A stretch of DNA of 64,000 nucleotides from Christiangramia echinicola DSM 19838 (GCF_000423065.1 NZ_AUHG01000019.1:62001-126000); one strand, 5' to 3'; shown: positions 54,697 through 63,844, counted from the first letter of the stretch. The notes: generated by a model not told the origin, from the letters alone. Made by a program: numbers and translations.

Positions 54697-56565
54697 TTAC
54701 TGATTAATTCTGAAAGGTTCTCCACTAACGGGTTTCGCATATTCATCCTGTAGGCTGTGGCTTAAGATCCACTCTTCCATATCGGTTCTGGTAATGGTGC
54801 CTTTTAAGTACTTCTCTATCATTAAACTTGCCATTCTTCCAGCATATCTACTTCCCCAATAACCGTTTTCCACAAATACCGCGATGGCAATTTTAGGGTT
54901 GTCTACCGGTGCAAAGGCAACGAAGATAGAGTGATCTGTAAGCTGAACTCTTTTGCCATCTATTTTGGCAAAATTTTCAGCGGTACCTGTTTTTCCGGCT
55001 ATTTCTATTCCGGGAATTCTTAAAGTTGAAGCGGTTCCGCTTTTATAAACCTCATGCATTCCTTCCACTACAGGATCAAAATGCTTTGCGTCTATAGTTG
55101 TATAATTCTTTTTAGTGAATTTTTCTTCTTTAATAGGTTGCCCGTCAATTTCTTTCAGAATATGAGGAGTGTAATACCAGCCTTTATTACCTATAGTCGC
55201 AGTCATATTTGCTAGCTGGATTGGAGTCATTAGAACTTCACCCTGTCCTATTGCATTAGATAATGTTGCGGAGGCATACCATTTATATGTGGGGTAGTCA
55301 TAGATCCTGTTATAATAATCTGAATCTGGTATTTTGCCTGGTCTGCCCGTACTAAGGTCATTTCCCATGAATTGCCCCAGGCCGAAGCTCTTAAGGTGCA
55401 TGTTCCAGGTATCCATACCTTCTTGCGGACTAGGATATTTTTCAATAATTCTTCTGTAAACATTAGCGAAATAAGCATTACATGATTGTGCGATACCAGG
55501 TATCATAGATAAGGGGCTTTTGTGTGCATGGCAACCGAGCTTTCTCCCTCTACCATAGGTATATCCATGATTACATGAAAAACTATCATCTGTATCTACC
55601 ACACCTTCCTGAAGACCTATAAGGGCATTTAATGTTTTAAACGGTGATCCTGGAGGATATTCAGCCAGAAGACCACGATCATACAATGGTTTTGCTATGG
55701 AGTCTGAATATAATTCCCAGTAATTTCTGGAGCGGCTCCTACCAACAAGCATTGCTGGATCATAGGTTGGAGCACTTATGAGGGCAAGGATCTCTCCGCT
55801 TTGTGGATCTAAAGCAACGATTCCGCCACGCTTATTTTCCATTAATTTCGTTCCGTAGCCCTGGAGGTCACTATCTATGGAGATCGTAATATCCTTACCT
55901 TTTTCTGGTAATGTATCATAGATGCCTTCCTTGTATGGGCCGATATCCCGGTTAAATCTATCCTTCTGAATATGCTTTACACCTTTTACCCCACGTAGTA
56001 ATTCCTCGTACTGGCTTTCTACACCCGCACGGCCAATAAGGTCACCAGAAATATAATATGGATTCTCGTTAACTATTTTCTGATTCACTTCGGCGATATA
56101 GCCCAGAACATTGGCGCTGTGGTTTACCTGGTAATCACGAAGTGATCTCTTTTGAATGTAGAAGCCTTCATATTTCCTCATTTTCTCCTGTAGGATTGCA
56201 TATTCACTTTTGGTTAATTGCGGAATAACTACAGAAGGGAGCATGGGAGAATATATCCTTGCCTTATCTAATTTTTTTTCCAGATCTTCCCTGGTTAGGT
56301 TAAGAATATTACAGAATTCGGTGGTATCAAAAGGTTTCAGGTTTCTGGGAATCACCATGACATCATACGAAGGCTGGTTGGAAACCATAAGTTCACCAGT
56401 TCTATCATAGATATAACCCCGTTGAGGGTAATCATACACCACTTTAATGGCATTATCCTGTGATCTTATTGCTAGCGAAGTATCTACTATTTGAAGGTAA
56501 AACAATCTTCCTATGAAAATGAGACCTGTAGTCAAAATAGTTATGTAGAGTAAAACTTTTCTCAT
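54697..56565 (-). CDS. mrdA: Penicillin-binding protein 2, transpeptidase for elongation
   Basis: A 622-residue class B PBP that crosslinks peptidoglycan in the elongation complex. One N-terminal membrane helix (about 5-25) is followed by a pedestal domain (PQRGYIYDRTGELMVSNQPSYD) and the transpeptidase domain. Its motifs are SxxK (PPGSPFKTL, near residue 307), SxN (QSCNAYF) and KTG (AGKTGTAENFA). Length matches PBP2/MrdA. Overlaps mreD by 4 nt (ATGA) and abuts rodA, its working partner, with no gap. Confidence 0.95.
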   Translation of the reverse strand: MRKVLLYITILTTGLIFIGRLFYLQIVDTSLAIRSQDNAIKVVYDYPQRGYIYDRTGELMVSNQPSYDVMVIPRNLKPFDTTEFCNILNLTREDLEKKLDKARIYSPMLPSVVIPQLTKSEYAILQEKMRKYEGFYIQKRSLRDYQVNHSANVLGYIAEVNQKIVNENPYYISGDLIGRAGVESQYEELLRGVKGVKHIQKDRFNRDIGPYKEGIYDTLPEKGKDITISIDSDLQGYGTKLMENKRGGIVALDPQSGEILALISAPTYDPAMLVGRSRSRNYWELYSDSIAKPLYDRGLLAEYPPGSPFKTLNALIGLQEGVVDTDDSFSCNHGYTYGRGRKLGCHAHKSPLSMIPGIAQSCNAYFANVYRRIIEKYPSPQEGMDTWNMHLKSFGLGQFMGNDLSTGRPGKIPDSDYYNRIYDYPTYKWYASATLSNAIGQGEVLMTPIQLANMTATIGNKGWYYTPHILKEIDGQPIKEEKFTKKNYTTIDAKHFDPVVEGMHEVYKSGTASTLRIPGIEIAGKTGTAENFAKIDGKRVQLTDHSIFVAFAPVDNPKIAIAVFVENGYWGSRYAGRMASLMIEKYLKGTITRTDMEEWILSHSLQDEYAKPVSGEPFRINQ

Positions 56566-57068
56566 CGATACTTTTTACTAAATAAGGTAAGGCTTAAAAG
56601 GGTTAGGGTTACTGTGAATATACTGGAAAATAATGTTTTTTTCAGTATAAGAAGTATATGGTTTATGCTAAACATTTCCAAGGAGAATAATACAAAATGA
56701 TGTATTAAAACCATTAAAAAAACATAGCTCAATTTTGATCCAAACGGTGTAGCAGCCAGTCTTATATTCTGGTGATCATAGCTTATCCCGAATGAGAATC
56801 TCAATAGATTTGGTCTAACAAAGGCTGCAACCAGACATGCAGCAGCATTAATTCCGCCGCTGTCTTCAAATATGTCTACGCTTAATCCTAAAAGAAAAGA
56901 TAGGAAAAGAAACAGGCTTTGATTCCCTGCAAATGGGTAGAGGATTATGAATAATACGTATAGGTACGGATTTATATATCCGGCAAAATTGATATTGTTC
57001 AGGATTAGAACCTGTAAGAATACAAGGATGATGAACCTGGTGATATTTGAAAAGAGCTTACTGTTCAT
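56562..57068 (-). CDS. mreD: Rod-shape protein MreD
   Basis: A 168-residue polytopic membrane protein with five or six hydrophobic segments, including INPYLYVLFIILYPF and FLSFLLGLSVDIFEDSGGINAAACLVAAFVRP (split here as LLGLSVDIFEDSGG). Sequence conservation in MreD is low, so the call depends on topology and on its place between mreC and mrdA. It overlaps mreC by 11 bp and mrdA by 4 bp. Confidence 0.92.
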   Translation of the reverse strand: MNSKLFSNITRFIILVFLQVLILNNINFAGYINPYLYVLFIILYPFAGNQSLFLFLSFLLGLSVDIFEDSGGINAAACLVAAFVRPNLLRFSFGISYDHQNIRLAATPFGSKLSYVFLMVLIHHFVLFSLEMFSINHILLILKKTLFSSIFTVTLTLLSLTLFSKKYR

Positions 57069-57882
57069 CTACTTCCTGCAATTTTTCTATTTCCTCCTTG
57101 TTAACGTTCTCTATGATGTATACATAACCAATGTTGGTCATGTCATTAAACAATTTAATGTTTATGGTGTAATAACTCTGGGTCTGGTCAAGCGTGAAAT
57201 CCTCTATACTACCAATAGGTAATCCTTTTGGGTATATCAACGAGCGCCCACCGGTAATTATGGTGTCCCCTTTTTGAAGTGGCGCTTGTCTAGGAACATC
57301 TATTAGCTGGACAATATTTGGATCTTTACCATCCCAGACTAAACTTCCAAAATGGTTTGTATTGTTTAACTGGGCATTTATCCTGGACCTACTGTTCAGT
57401 ATAGAAATTACACGGGAATATTCGTCGTTAACACGGTCTACAATCCCTACAATTCCCTGACTGGTGATCACCCCGAATTCCTGTTGAATACCAGATTCTT
57501 TTCCTCGGTTCAGGGTAAGATAATTGTCTTGTTTTGAGAAGTTATTATTGATTACTCTGGCTGTTCTAAAAAGATAATCTCCTTCAAACGAAGTACTGTC
57601 CAATTGCTTTTCTACTGAAATGCTATCGTGAATATTAGAAATTATATTTCTGAGCTTATTGTTTTCTTCGAGAAGTCTTTCATTGTATTCATCTAGGTGA
57701 AGATAAGTGTTAATATTGTTAGACCAGGAGTATACACCTCCAGTTACAAAATTAGCCGAACTTACAAACCTGCTTTTGTGAAAAGCGTGATTCTGAATAG
57801 TTAAGTAAACAGATACAACAAACAGGATTAAGAATAAAATTGAATTCTTATTCCGTATAAGAAAGTTGAAAATCTGCTGCAT
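57058..57882 (-). CDS. mreC: Rod-shape protein MreC
   Basis: A 274-residue protein with a short cytoplasmic start, one membrane helix (about 13-29), a coiled coil (about 60-95, YNERLLEENNKLRNIISNI) and periplasmic beta domains. Motifs are NRGKESGIQQEFGVITSQGIVG and LQKGDTIITGGRSLIYPKGLPIG, typical of MreC. It links MreB filaments to PBP2/RodA and activates them. It lies 14 bp after mreB and overlaps mreD. Confidence 0.95.
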   Translation of the reverse strand: MQQIFNFLIRNKNSILFLILFVVSVYLTIQNHAFHKSRFVSSANFVTGGVYSWSNNINTYLHLDEYNERLLEENNKLRNIISNIHDSISVEKQLDSTSFEGDYLFRTARVINNNFSKQDNYLTLNRGKESGIQQEFGVITSQGIVGIVDRVNDEYSRVISILNSRSRINAQLNNTNHFGSLVWDGKDPNIVQLIDVPRQAPLQKGDTIITGGRSLIYPKGLPIGSIEDFTLDQTQSYYTINIKLFNDMTNIGYVYIIENVNKEEIEKLQEVDEQ

Positions 57883-57896
57883 AAATTACGCTTCTC

Positions 57897-58925
57897 CTAC
57901 TTGATCAAAATCCCTTTATATCTGCTCAGGGTTTTCAGGGTTATTCCTGTACCACGAACAACAGCCCTTAACGGATCTTCGGCGATATAAACCGGAAGAT
58001 CTGTCTTTTGAGATAACCTTTTATCCAAACCTCTTAACATAGAACCACCACCAGCTAAATAAATACCGGTATTATAAATATCGGCAGCTAGCTCTGGTGG
58101 AGTTTGAGAAAGAGTTTCCATAACGGCATCCTCAATTCTTAAAATAGATTTGTCCAGTGCTTTAGCAATTTCACGGTAAGAAATATTTACCTGCTTCGGT
58201 TTACCTGTAAGAAGATCTCTACCCTGAACGCTCATTTCGTCTGGCGGAACCTCTAGATCTTCTGTAGCCGCACCGATCTGAATTTTAATTTTTTCCGCAG
58301 TACGCTCACCAACATACAGGTTGTGTTGCGTTCGCATATAATAAACGATATCGTTAGTGAATACATCACCGGCAATTTTAACCGATTTATCACAAACAAT
58401 ACCTCCCAGAGCGATCACTGCAATTTCTGTAGTACCACCACCTATATCCACGATCATATTACCCTTAGGTTGCATGATGTCAACACCAATACCTATAGCT
58501 GCGGCCATAGGTTCGTGAATAAGGTAGACCTCCTTACCATTTACCCTTTCTGCACTTTCCTTAACGGCACGCATCTCTACTTCAGTAATACCTGAAGGAA
58601 TACAAATAACCATTCTTAAGGCCGGAGTAAATAGTTTCTTTTTTAGCGCGGGTATTTCCTTGATGAACATAGTGAGCATCTTTTCACTCGCGTCAAAATC
58701 TGCAATTACACCATCTTTTAACGGACGTATGGTTTTGATGTTCTCATGAGTTTTCCCCTGCATCATGGCTGCTTCTTTACCTACGGCAGTAATTTTGCCG
58801 GAAGTTCTATCTCGCGCCACTATTGAGGGGCTGTCTACAACAACTTTATCGTTATGTATTATAAGGGTGTTGGCTGTACCTAAGTCGATTGCAATTTCTT
58901 CAATGAGAAAGTCGAAAAATCCCAT
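57897..58925 (-). CDS. mreB: Rod-shape-determining protein MreB
   Basis: A 342-residue bacterial actin that forms short filaments under the inner membrane and directs elongation. Signatures are EIAIDLGTANTLI (phosphate 1), MIVDIGGGTTEIAVIALGG (phosphate 2), HEPMAAAIGIGVDI and GIYLAGGGSMLRGL. Length is normal. It is first in a complete mreBCD-mrdA-rodA operon, so the organism is a rod or an elongated cell. A near-consensus box (TACATTTA, 58953-58960) lies upstream. Confidence 0.97.
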   Translation of the reverse strand: MGFFDFLIEEIAIDLGTANTLIIHNDKVVVDSPSIVARDRTSGKITAVGKEAAMMQGKTHENIKTIRPLKDGVIADFDASEKMLTMFIKEIPALKKKLFTPALRMVICIPSGITEVEMRAVKESAERVNGKEVYLIHEPMAAAIGIGVDIMQPKGNMIVDIGGGTTEIAVIALGGIVCDKSVKIAGDVFTNDIVYYMRTQHNLYVGERTAEKIKIQIGAATEDLEVPPDEMSVQGRDLLTGKPKQVNISYREIAKALDKSILRIEDAVMETLSQTPPELAADIYNTGIYLAGGGSMLRGLDKRLSQKTDLPVYIAEDPLRAVVRGTGITLKTLSRYKGILIK

Positions 58926-58966
58926 AGTGTATTTTAAGTATTGAGGTTCGGGTAAATGTACTAAAA

Positions 58967-60499
58967 TTAATGTTTAAAATGGCGTGTTCCTGTCATCACC
59001 ATTGCGATATTATTTTCATTACAATAATCTATACTCAGCTGATCTTTTATGGATCCTCCGGGTTGGATTACTGCGGTGATACCAGCATTTCCAGCAATTT
59101 CCACACAATCAGGAAAAGGGAAAAATGCATCACTGGCCATAACGGCACCATGCAGGTCAAAATCAAATGACCTTGCTTTCTCTATACTTTGGGTAAGGGC
59201 ATCAACTCTTGAAGTTTGTCCTGTTCCACTCGCACAAAGTTGTTTGTTTTTTGCTAAAACGATGGTATTCGATTTAGTGTGTTTGCAAATTTTAGAAGCA
59301 AATATCATGTCAGATAACTCATTATCTGAAGCTTTATTGCTGGTTGCTTGTTTAAGATCTTCGAGGGCATCTGTTTTTTGATCCTTATACTGGACCAAAA
59401 CACCATTAAGACAGGTTCTTACCTGACTTTCTGGAAGTTCAATGTCTTTCAATACAAGCAGTATTCTGTTCTTTTTACCTTTCAGGATTTCCAAAGCTTC
59501 TACTGAATATGATGGAGCGATCACCACTTCACAGAAAAGTTTGTGGATTTCTTCAGCAGTTTCGGCGTCAATTTCCACATTGCTAATTAGAATTCCACCA
59601 AATGCTGAAACAGGATCTCCTGCCAGGGCATCTACATAAGCCTGGTGAATCGTGTCACGTTGAGCAAGTCCACAGGCATTATTATGCTTCAAAATCGCAA
59701 AAGTTGGAGCTTCACCTTTGAACTCGTTCATTAGGTTTACAGCTGCATCTACATCTAATAAGTTGTTATAAGAAAGTTCCTTACCGTGAAGTTTATCGAA
59801 AACAGCCTCAAAATCACCGTAAAAAGTTCCTTTCTGATGTGGGTTCTCCCCATATCTAAGTTCTTTTCCTTTTAATTCACTTTGTTTAAATGAACTCACT
59901 TCTCCTTCTACATTAAAATAATTGAAGATTGCAGAATCGTAATGTGAAGATATGTTGAATGCTTTTGTAGCAAATCTTTTTCTATCGGCAATATTGCTTT
60001 CTCCGTTTTTCTCATTTAAAAGATCAAGAAATTCCTGATAATCATCCACAGATGATACGCAGGTAACATCTTTGAAGTTTTTCGCTGCGGCTCTAATTAA
60101 TGAAATACCTCCAATATCGATCTTTTCGATAATATCCTCTTCAGAAGCTCCAGAAGCAACTGTTTTTTCAAACGGGTAAAGGTCCACGATCACAATGTCC
60201 AACTGCGGAATTTCGTACTGTTCCAGTTCTTTTACATCTCCTTCATGATCCTGACGATTCAGAATTCCGCCAAAAACTTTTGGGTGTAGTGTTTTTACTC
60301 TTCCGCCTAAAATTGAAGGATAGGAAGTAACATCTTCTACCGGAATCACATTTATTCCGAGATCTTTGATAAATTTCTCGGTTCCTCCCGTAGAATATAT
60401 TGTGATACCCAGATCGTTAAGTTTTCTCACGATAGGTTCTAAGCCATCTTTGCTAAAAACTGAAATTAAAGCAGATTTTGCTTTTTTTAATTCGCTCAT
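58967..60499 (-). CDS. purH: Bifunctional AICAR transformylase/IMP cyclohydrolase
   Basis: A 510-residue enzyme for the last two steps of IMP synthesis. The N-terminal MGS-like cyclohydrolase domain (about 1-190) has LISVFSKDGLEPIVRKL, TLHPKVFGGIL and DIVIVDLYPFEKTV. The C-terminal formyltransferase domain has ELRYGENPHQKGTFYG, FAILKHNNACGLA and SDAFFPFPDCVEIAGNAGI. Full length with normal order. It has a TAnnTTTG box close upstream. It lies ahead of mreB on the same strand with 41 bp between them, but appears to be a separate functional unit. Confidence 0.97.
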   Translation of the reverse strand: MSELKKAKSALISVFSKDGLEPIVRKLNDLGITIYSTGGTEKFIKDLGINVIPVEDVTSYPSILGGRVKTLHPKVFGGILNRQDHEGDVKELEQYEIPQLDIVIVDLYPFEKTVASGASEEDIIEKIDIGGISLIRAAAKNFKDVTCVSSVDDYQEFLDLLNEKNGESNIADRKRFATKAFNISSHYDSAIFNYFNVEGEVSSFKQSELKGKELRYGENPHQKGTFYGDFEAVFDKLHGKELSYNNLLDVDAAVNLMNEFKGEAPTFAILKHNNACGLAQRDTIHQAYVDALAGDPVSAFGGILISNVEIDAETAEEIHKLFCEVVIAPSYSVEALEILKGKKNRILLVLKDIELPESQVRTCLNGVLVQYKDQKTDALEDLKQATSNKASDNELSDMIFASKICKHTKSNTIVLAKNKQLCASGTGQTSRVDALTQSIEKARSFDFDLHGAVMASDAFFPFPDCVEIAGNAGITAVIQPGGSIKDQLSIDYCNENNIAMVMTGTRHFKH

Positions 60500-60521
60500 T
60501 GTGTTGTGTTTGTTGATGCTG

Positions 60522-60529
60522 CAAAAGTA
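60522..60529 (-). promoter_or_regulatory. -7 promoter box of purH
   Basis: TACTTTTG on the minus strand matches TAnnTTTG, 22 nt upstream of the purH ATG. No exact -33 TTG at the expected distance. No PurR-like operator or purine riboswitch was recognised. Confidence 0.5.
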
Positions 60530-60730
60530 ATTATTTAAGCCAAATCTATAAAGACGATTGCGGTGAATTATTAGTAATATTCTAGATATCGTTTGCGATA
60601 AGATTTCCTGGGCGTAGAATGCTTAATTCTTATTCAAATAATCCCAAATAATTCGAATTACAATTAAAATTTGTAACACTTTTGGGGTGATGGCGTCATA
60701 TCTTAGAATTTATAACCGGCAGGCACTATT

Positions 60731-61987
60731 ATGCTAATTTATTTACGCGTACTTAAGGAAAGCTTCAATTTTGCGATTAGCGCACTTAAGAATAATCGGC
60801 TTCGAACTTTCCTCTCTTTACTGGGTGTTACCATTGGTATATTTTCAATAATTGCAGTTCTTGCTGCAGTAGATTCTCTTAAGAAAGATATTACCGGTAG
60901 TTTAAGTGCATTGGATAACAGTACTGTTATTGTGATGAGGTTTAAATTTGGACCTTCAGATATTCCACGTTGGAAGAGAGAGCAGTTTCCAGATGTTACT
61001 TATGAAGAATATCAGTATCTCAAAAAAAGTCTTCCCGATCTCGAGGCCATTAGTTTTGCATTAGGGGTTCCGGGTGGAGCTGCACTAAAATATCAGGAGG
61101 TAACCACTACTGGTGTAGACATAGGTGCGGTTACTCATGAATATTATGATATTGAAGCATTTGAACTGGAAGAAGGCAGGTTTTTTAACGAGCCGGAAGC
61201 CGTAAGTGCCTCAGGTGTGATCGTTTTAGGTCATGAGATCGCTCAAAACCTTTTTGGAGAATCTAATGGTATTGGTAAAGAGATCAGGATTTTTGGTAGG
61301 CGTGCTACCGTTATTGGTATTCTTAAAAAGCAAGGTCAATCTCTATTTGGTGGATCTCGTGATGGACAGGCCTTTGTACCGGCTAATTTTGCCAGGAGGG
61401 TCTATGGAACTACTAAAGGAACAGTTTTCCCACAGATTGTTATGAAACCTGAAGATGGAGTAGACAATGATGAATTTATGTCTATTGTTGAGCAGCAGCT
61501 GCGAAATATAAGGGGAATAAAAACAGGTGAGATAAATAACTTCTTTGTAAACCAAATGCAAGGTGTGGCAGACTTTATAGATAACATTACAGGGCAGCTT
61601 AATATTATAGGCCTGGTGATAAGCGGATTTTCACTTCTCGTGGGCGGGTTTGGAATTGCTAATATCATGTTCGTGAGTGTAAAGGAAAGAACAAACCTTA
61701 TTGGTATTCAAAAATCCCTGGGAGCCAAGAATAAATTCATTCTTTCTCAATTCTTATTTGAAGCAGTTATTCTATCTGTAATTGGAGGTTTGGTAGGCCT
61801 GTTTTTAGTATGGCTCGTATCAATAATAGCTTCACAGTTTACTGGTGATTTTGAATTTGTGCTCTCACCTTTTAATATGATGATTGGTACAGCGGTATCG
61901 GCAGTAATTGGATTGATTTCAGGATTAATTCCTGCAATTTCAGCTTCTAAACTCGATCCTGTTGAAGCTATAAGGACCGGATTCTAA
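60731..61987 (+). CDS. MacB-type ABC transporter permease
   Basis: A 418-residue inner-membrane protein with the MacB/FtsX layout. One N-terminal helix (about 28-48, TFLSLLGVTIGIFSIIAVLAAV region) is followed by a large periplasmic MacB_PCD domain (about 50-270) and three C-terminal FtsX helices (about 297-320, 345-370, 382-405). Motifs are ALKNNRLRTFLSLLGVTIG and SVKERTNLIGIQKSLGAKN. Such permeases act with a separate ATPase in mechanotransmission or lipoprotein/toxin export. No ATPase gene lies next to it here. Confidence 0.9.
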   Translation: MLIYLRVLKESFNFAISALKNNRLRTFLSLLGVTIGIFSIIAVLAAVDSLKKDITGSLSALDNSTVIVMRFKFGPSDIPRWKREQFPDVTYEEYQYLKKSLPDLEAISFALGVPGGAALKYQEVTTTGVDIGAVTHEYYDIEAFELEEGRFFNEPEAVSASGVIVLGHEIAQNLFGESNGIGKEIRIFGRRATVIGILKKQGQSLFGGSRDGQAFVPANFARRVYGTTKGTVFPQIVMKPEDGVDNDEFMSIVEQQLRNIRGIKTGEINNFFVNQMQGVADFIDNITGQLNIIGLVISGFSLLVGGFGIANIMFVSVKERTNLIGIQKSLGAKNKFILSQFLFEAVILSVIGGLVGLFLVWLVSIIASQFTGDFEFVLSPFNMMIGTAVSAVIGLISGLIPAISASKLDPVEAIRTGF

Positions 61988-62114
61988 ATCTTTCGTTAAA
62001 TTCTTCTGAAATTCCCACAAGTATTAGCATAAATTATTCTAAAAAGTTTTAAAGTTAGTTAAATACTTAATTGCCAATGATTAGCTGGTGTATTTTTGAA
62101 CAAAAGCAATCGAT

Positions 62115-62210
62115 ATGGGAAATGATATTGAAAAGGATTATGCATCTTCTATCATGCAATTAATAGGATTTTTTATATTCCTCTTAGTTATTATTGCATT
62201 TCAATTCTAG
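62115..62210 (+). CDS. 31-residue membrane peptide
   Basis: ATG 62115 to TAG 62208-62210. A short charged start (MGNDIEKDYASS) leads into one hydrophobic helix (IMQLIGFFIFLLVIIAFQF) that ends the peptide. A terminator follows about 50 nt later. Too small to identify by sequence. It resembles the small tail-anchored peptides common in genomes of this group, but I claim no function. Confidence 0.45.
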   Translation: MGNDIEKDYASSIMQLIGFFIFLLVIIAFQF

Positions 62211-62258
62211 AAAATATTTGAACTATAAAGTTCAAACTTGCCTACACGCTATAAAAAA

Positions 62259-62297
62259 GAAAAGCCTTCAAATTTGAAGGCTTTTCTTTTTTATTTC
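62259..62297. terminator. Bidirectional terminator after the small peptide gene
   Basis: Perfect stem GAAAAGCCTTCAAA and TTTGAAGGCTTTTC (62259-62286), with A-rich flank on the left and CTTTTTT on the right. It separates the plus-strand peptide gene from the minus-strand GAF gene. Confidence 0.85.
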
Positions 62298-62306
62298 AAT
62301 TAAAAT

Positions 62307-62762
62307 CTAGAGAATCTTTGAAACATTTTCATTAATCCATTCTAGGAATAACTCATCCTCATGAGAAAATGGGTCTTCAGTATGACTGTCTATGTCTATT
62401 TGACCAATATTTTCACCATTCACAAAAAGCGGAATAACTATTTCTGCTTTTACATGAATACTACAGGCAATATAATTGTTCTGTGCCTTAACATCTGGCA
62501 CTACAAAATTCTTATTTGAAACTGCTACCTGACCGCAAATTCCACGACCAAATGGAATGATCTCATGATCTGTAGGTTCACCGGCAAAAGCTTTTAATTT
62601 CAGTTCCTCCTTGTCCCCATTTCTAAAATAAAAACCAACCCAGTCATAATAAGGAATATTGGTTTCAAGAACCTCACAAACTTCGGTAAGTCGCGCAGCA
62701 ACATCCTTACTTTCGTTTTGAAGTATATCTTCAATCTGTGGTTTTAGTTTATCAAAAGTCAT
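62307..62762 (-). CDS. GAF-domain protein, probable free methionine-(R)-sulfoxide reductase
   Basis: A 151-residue single GAF domain. The fRMsr pattern is visible: WVGFYFRNGDKEELKLKAFAGEP, the Cys in GRGICGQVA, the Cys in NNYIACSIHV, EIVIPLFVNGENIGQIDIDS. Escherichia coli fRMsr uses three cysteines; two are present here and the first is absent. The start is ATG 62760-62762: a TACTTTTG box (62780-62787) lies between it and the more upstream in-frame ATG at 62792, which is thereby ruled out. It would repair free Met-R-sulfoxide in the cytoplasm. Confidence 0.87.
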   Translation of the reverse strand: MTFDKLKPQIEDILQNESKDVAARLTEVCEVLETNIPYYDWVGFYFRNGDKEELKLKAFAGEPTDHEIIPFGRGICGQVAVSNKNFVVPDVKAQNNYIACSIHVKAEIVIPLFVNGENIGQIDIDSHTEDPFSHEDELFLEWINENVSKIL

Positions 62763-62779
62763 ATTAACAATCTTTAGTG

Positions 62780-62787
62780 CAAAAGTA
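62780..62787 (-). promoter_or_regulatory. -7 promoter box of the GAF/fRMsr gene
   Basis: TACTTTTG on the minus strand, 17 nt before the ATG at 62762. No clear -33 TTG. Confidence 0.55.
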
Positions 62788-62828
62788 TTCAATTTCTAAT
62801 GTAATGTGAGCCTCTGTTTTCTATAAAT

Positions 62829-63398
62829 TTGTTAAAAACCCCGCTGAATTTGCTCGATTTAATTCGGAAATATCGTCTAGTATTACGTTTCATTTTTATA
62901 TTCATTGGGAGTTATTTTCTGTTTTCCAGTCTGTACAACGGTTTCTTGATCCTTTATGATTCAGAAAATCCGGTTCCCGATCCCATAACCCAGTTAGTGG
63001 CCAGGCAAAGCGGAGACCTAATGGAGTCTATTGGATATGAAAATGTGGAGGTGGTAATGCATTATACCGGCCTGTCCATGAAGCTTATGGTCGATGATTA
63101 TTTTTTAGCCGGAATCGTTGAAGGATGTAATTCGGTAAGTATCATAATTCTCTTTACTTCATTTATCCTGGCATTCTTTGGGCAAACCCGGTCTACTCTT
63201 TTATATTTATTTGCTGGTTCTGTAATTATCTATGCGATCAATATTCTAAGAATTGTGATCCTGGCAGTAGGTATTTATGAGTATCCGCAATATTCCGGAT
63301 TTATGCATTCCATATTTTTTCCACTTGCGATCTATGGGACGGTCTTTATTCTTTGGTTGATCTGGGTTAGAATTTATTCAAGATGGAAAAGACAGTAA
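62829..63398 (+). CDS. xrtF: Exosortase family protein XrtF
   Basis: A 189-residue polytopic membrane protein of the exosortase family, which processes proteins with C-terminal sorting signals. The family triad is visible: Cys100 in VEGCNSVSI, the Arg in NILRIVIL and the His in GFMHSIFFP. About five helices. XrtF with its small partner is typical of Flavobacteriia. Start uncertain: TTG 62829 is the only early candidate giving the full N-terminus, but it overlaps a TAnnTTTG-like box (TAAATTTG 62824-62831). If that box is the real promoter, TTG 62850 is the next candidate. The gene overlaps the following one by 16 bp. Confidence 0.9.
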   Translation: MLKTPLNLLDLIRKYRLVLRFIFIFIGSYFLFSSLYNGFLILYDSENPVPDPITQLVARQSGDLMESIGYENVEVVMHYTGLSMKLMVDDYFLAGIVEGCNSVSIIILFTSFILAFFGQTRSTLLYLFAGSVIIYAINILRIVILAVGIYEYPQYSGFMHSIFFPLAIYGTVFILWLIWVRIYSRWKRQ

Positions 63399-63844
63399 AA
63401 AAAAGATATCGTATTGCAGAAATAGGGGTTTTGATCCTTATGCTTGCGGCCATACGCTTTTTTGAGGAGGATATTTTTTACGACCCTCTTATAGACTTTT
63501 TCAAATCAGATTATTTGCTAGGTATCATACCGCCAATGGATATGGCTAAGCTTATGATTAACCTTACCCTAAGGTATTTCCTGAATACAGCAATTTCCCT
63601 GGCTATAATCTATATAGGTTTTAGAGACCTTAATATTTTGAAGTTTTCAGCTATACTATATGCCTTTCTTTATGTTTTAGCAACAGCAGTATTTATCTTT
63701 TTAGTTTTAAATATTGAAAGAGAACATTACCTGGCATTATTCTATGTGAGAAGATTTCTTATACATCCTTTATTTCTTCTTATCCTATTACCTGCTTTTT
63801 ATTATTATAGATTAAAAGAGTTTAAGAAGCCTGATGAAATCTAA
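63383..63844 (+). CDS. Exosortase F system-associated membrane protein
   Basis: A 153-residue protein with about four helices (about 10-24, 50-80, 84-110, 128-145) and the segment RYFLNTAISLAIIYIGF between them. It overlaps xrtF by 16 bp. A small membrane protein in this position is the known near-exosortase partner of XrtF systems. Its role is unproven; it may help the exosortase or its substrates. The stop overlaps the stop of a convergent gene. Confidence 0.85.
   Translation: MEKTVKKRYRIAEIGVLILMLAAIRFFEEDIFYDPLIDFFKSDYLLGIIPPMDMAKLMINLTLRYFLNTAISLAIIYIGFRDLNILKFSAILYAFLYVLATAVFIFLVLNIEREHYLALFYVRRFLIHPLFLLILLPAFYYYRLKEFKKPDEI

Noticed and set aside
60500-60730. Purine riboswitch or operator upstream of purH
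   Set aside because: No conserved three-way junction or operator palindrome could be recognised; only a -7 box is visible.
62763-62792. Upstream ATG for the GAF protein at 62792
   Set aside because: The TACTTTTG box lies downstream of it (minus-strand sense), so that ATG would not be on the transcript.
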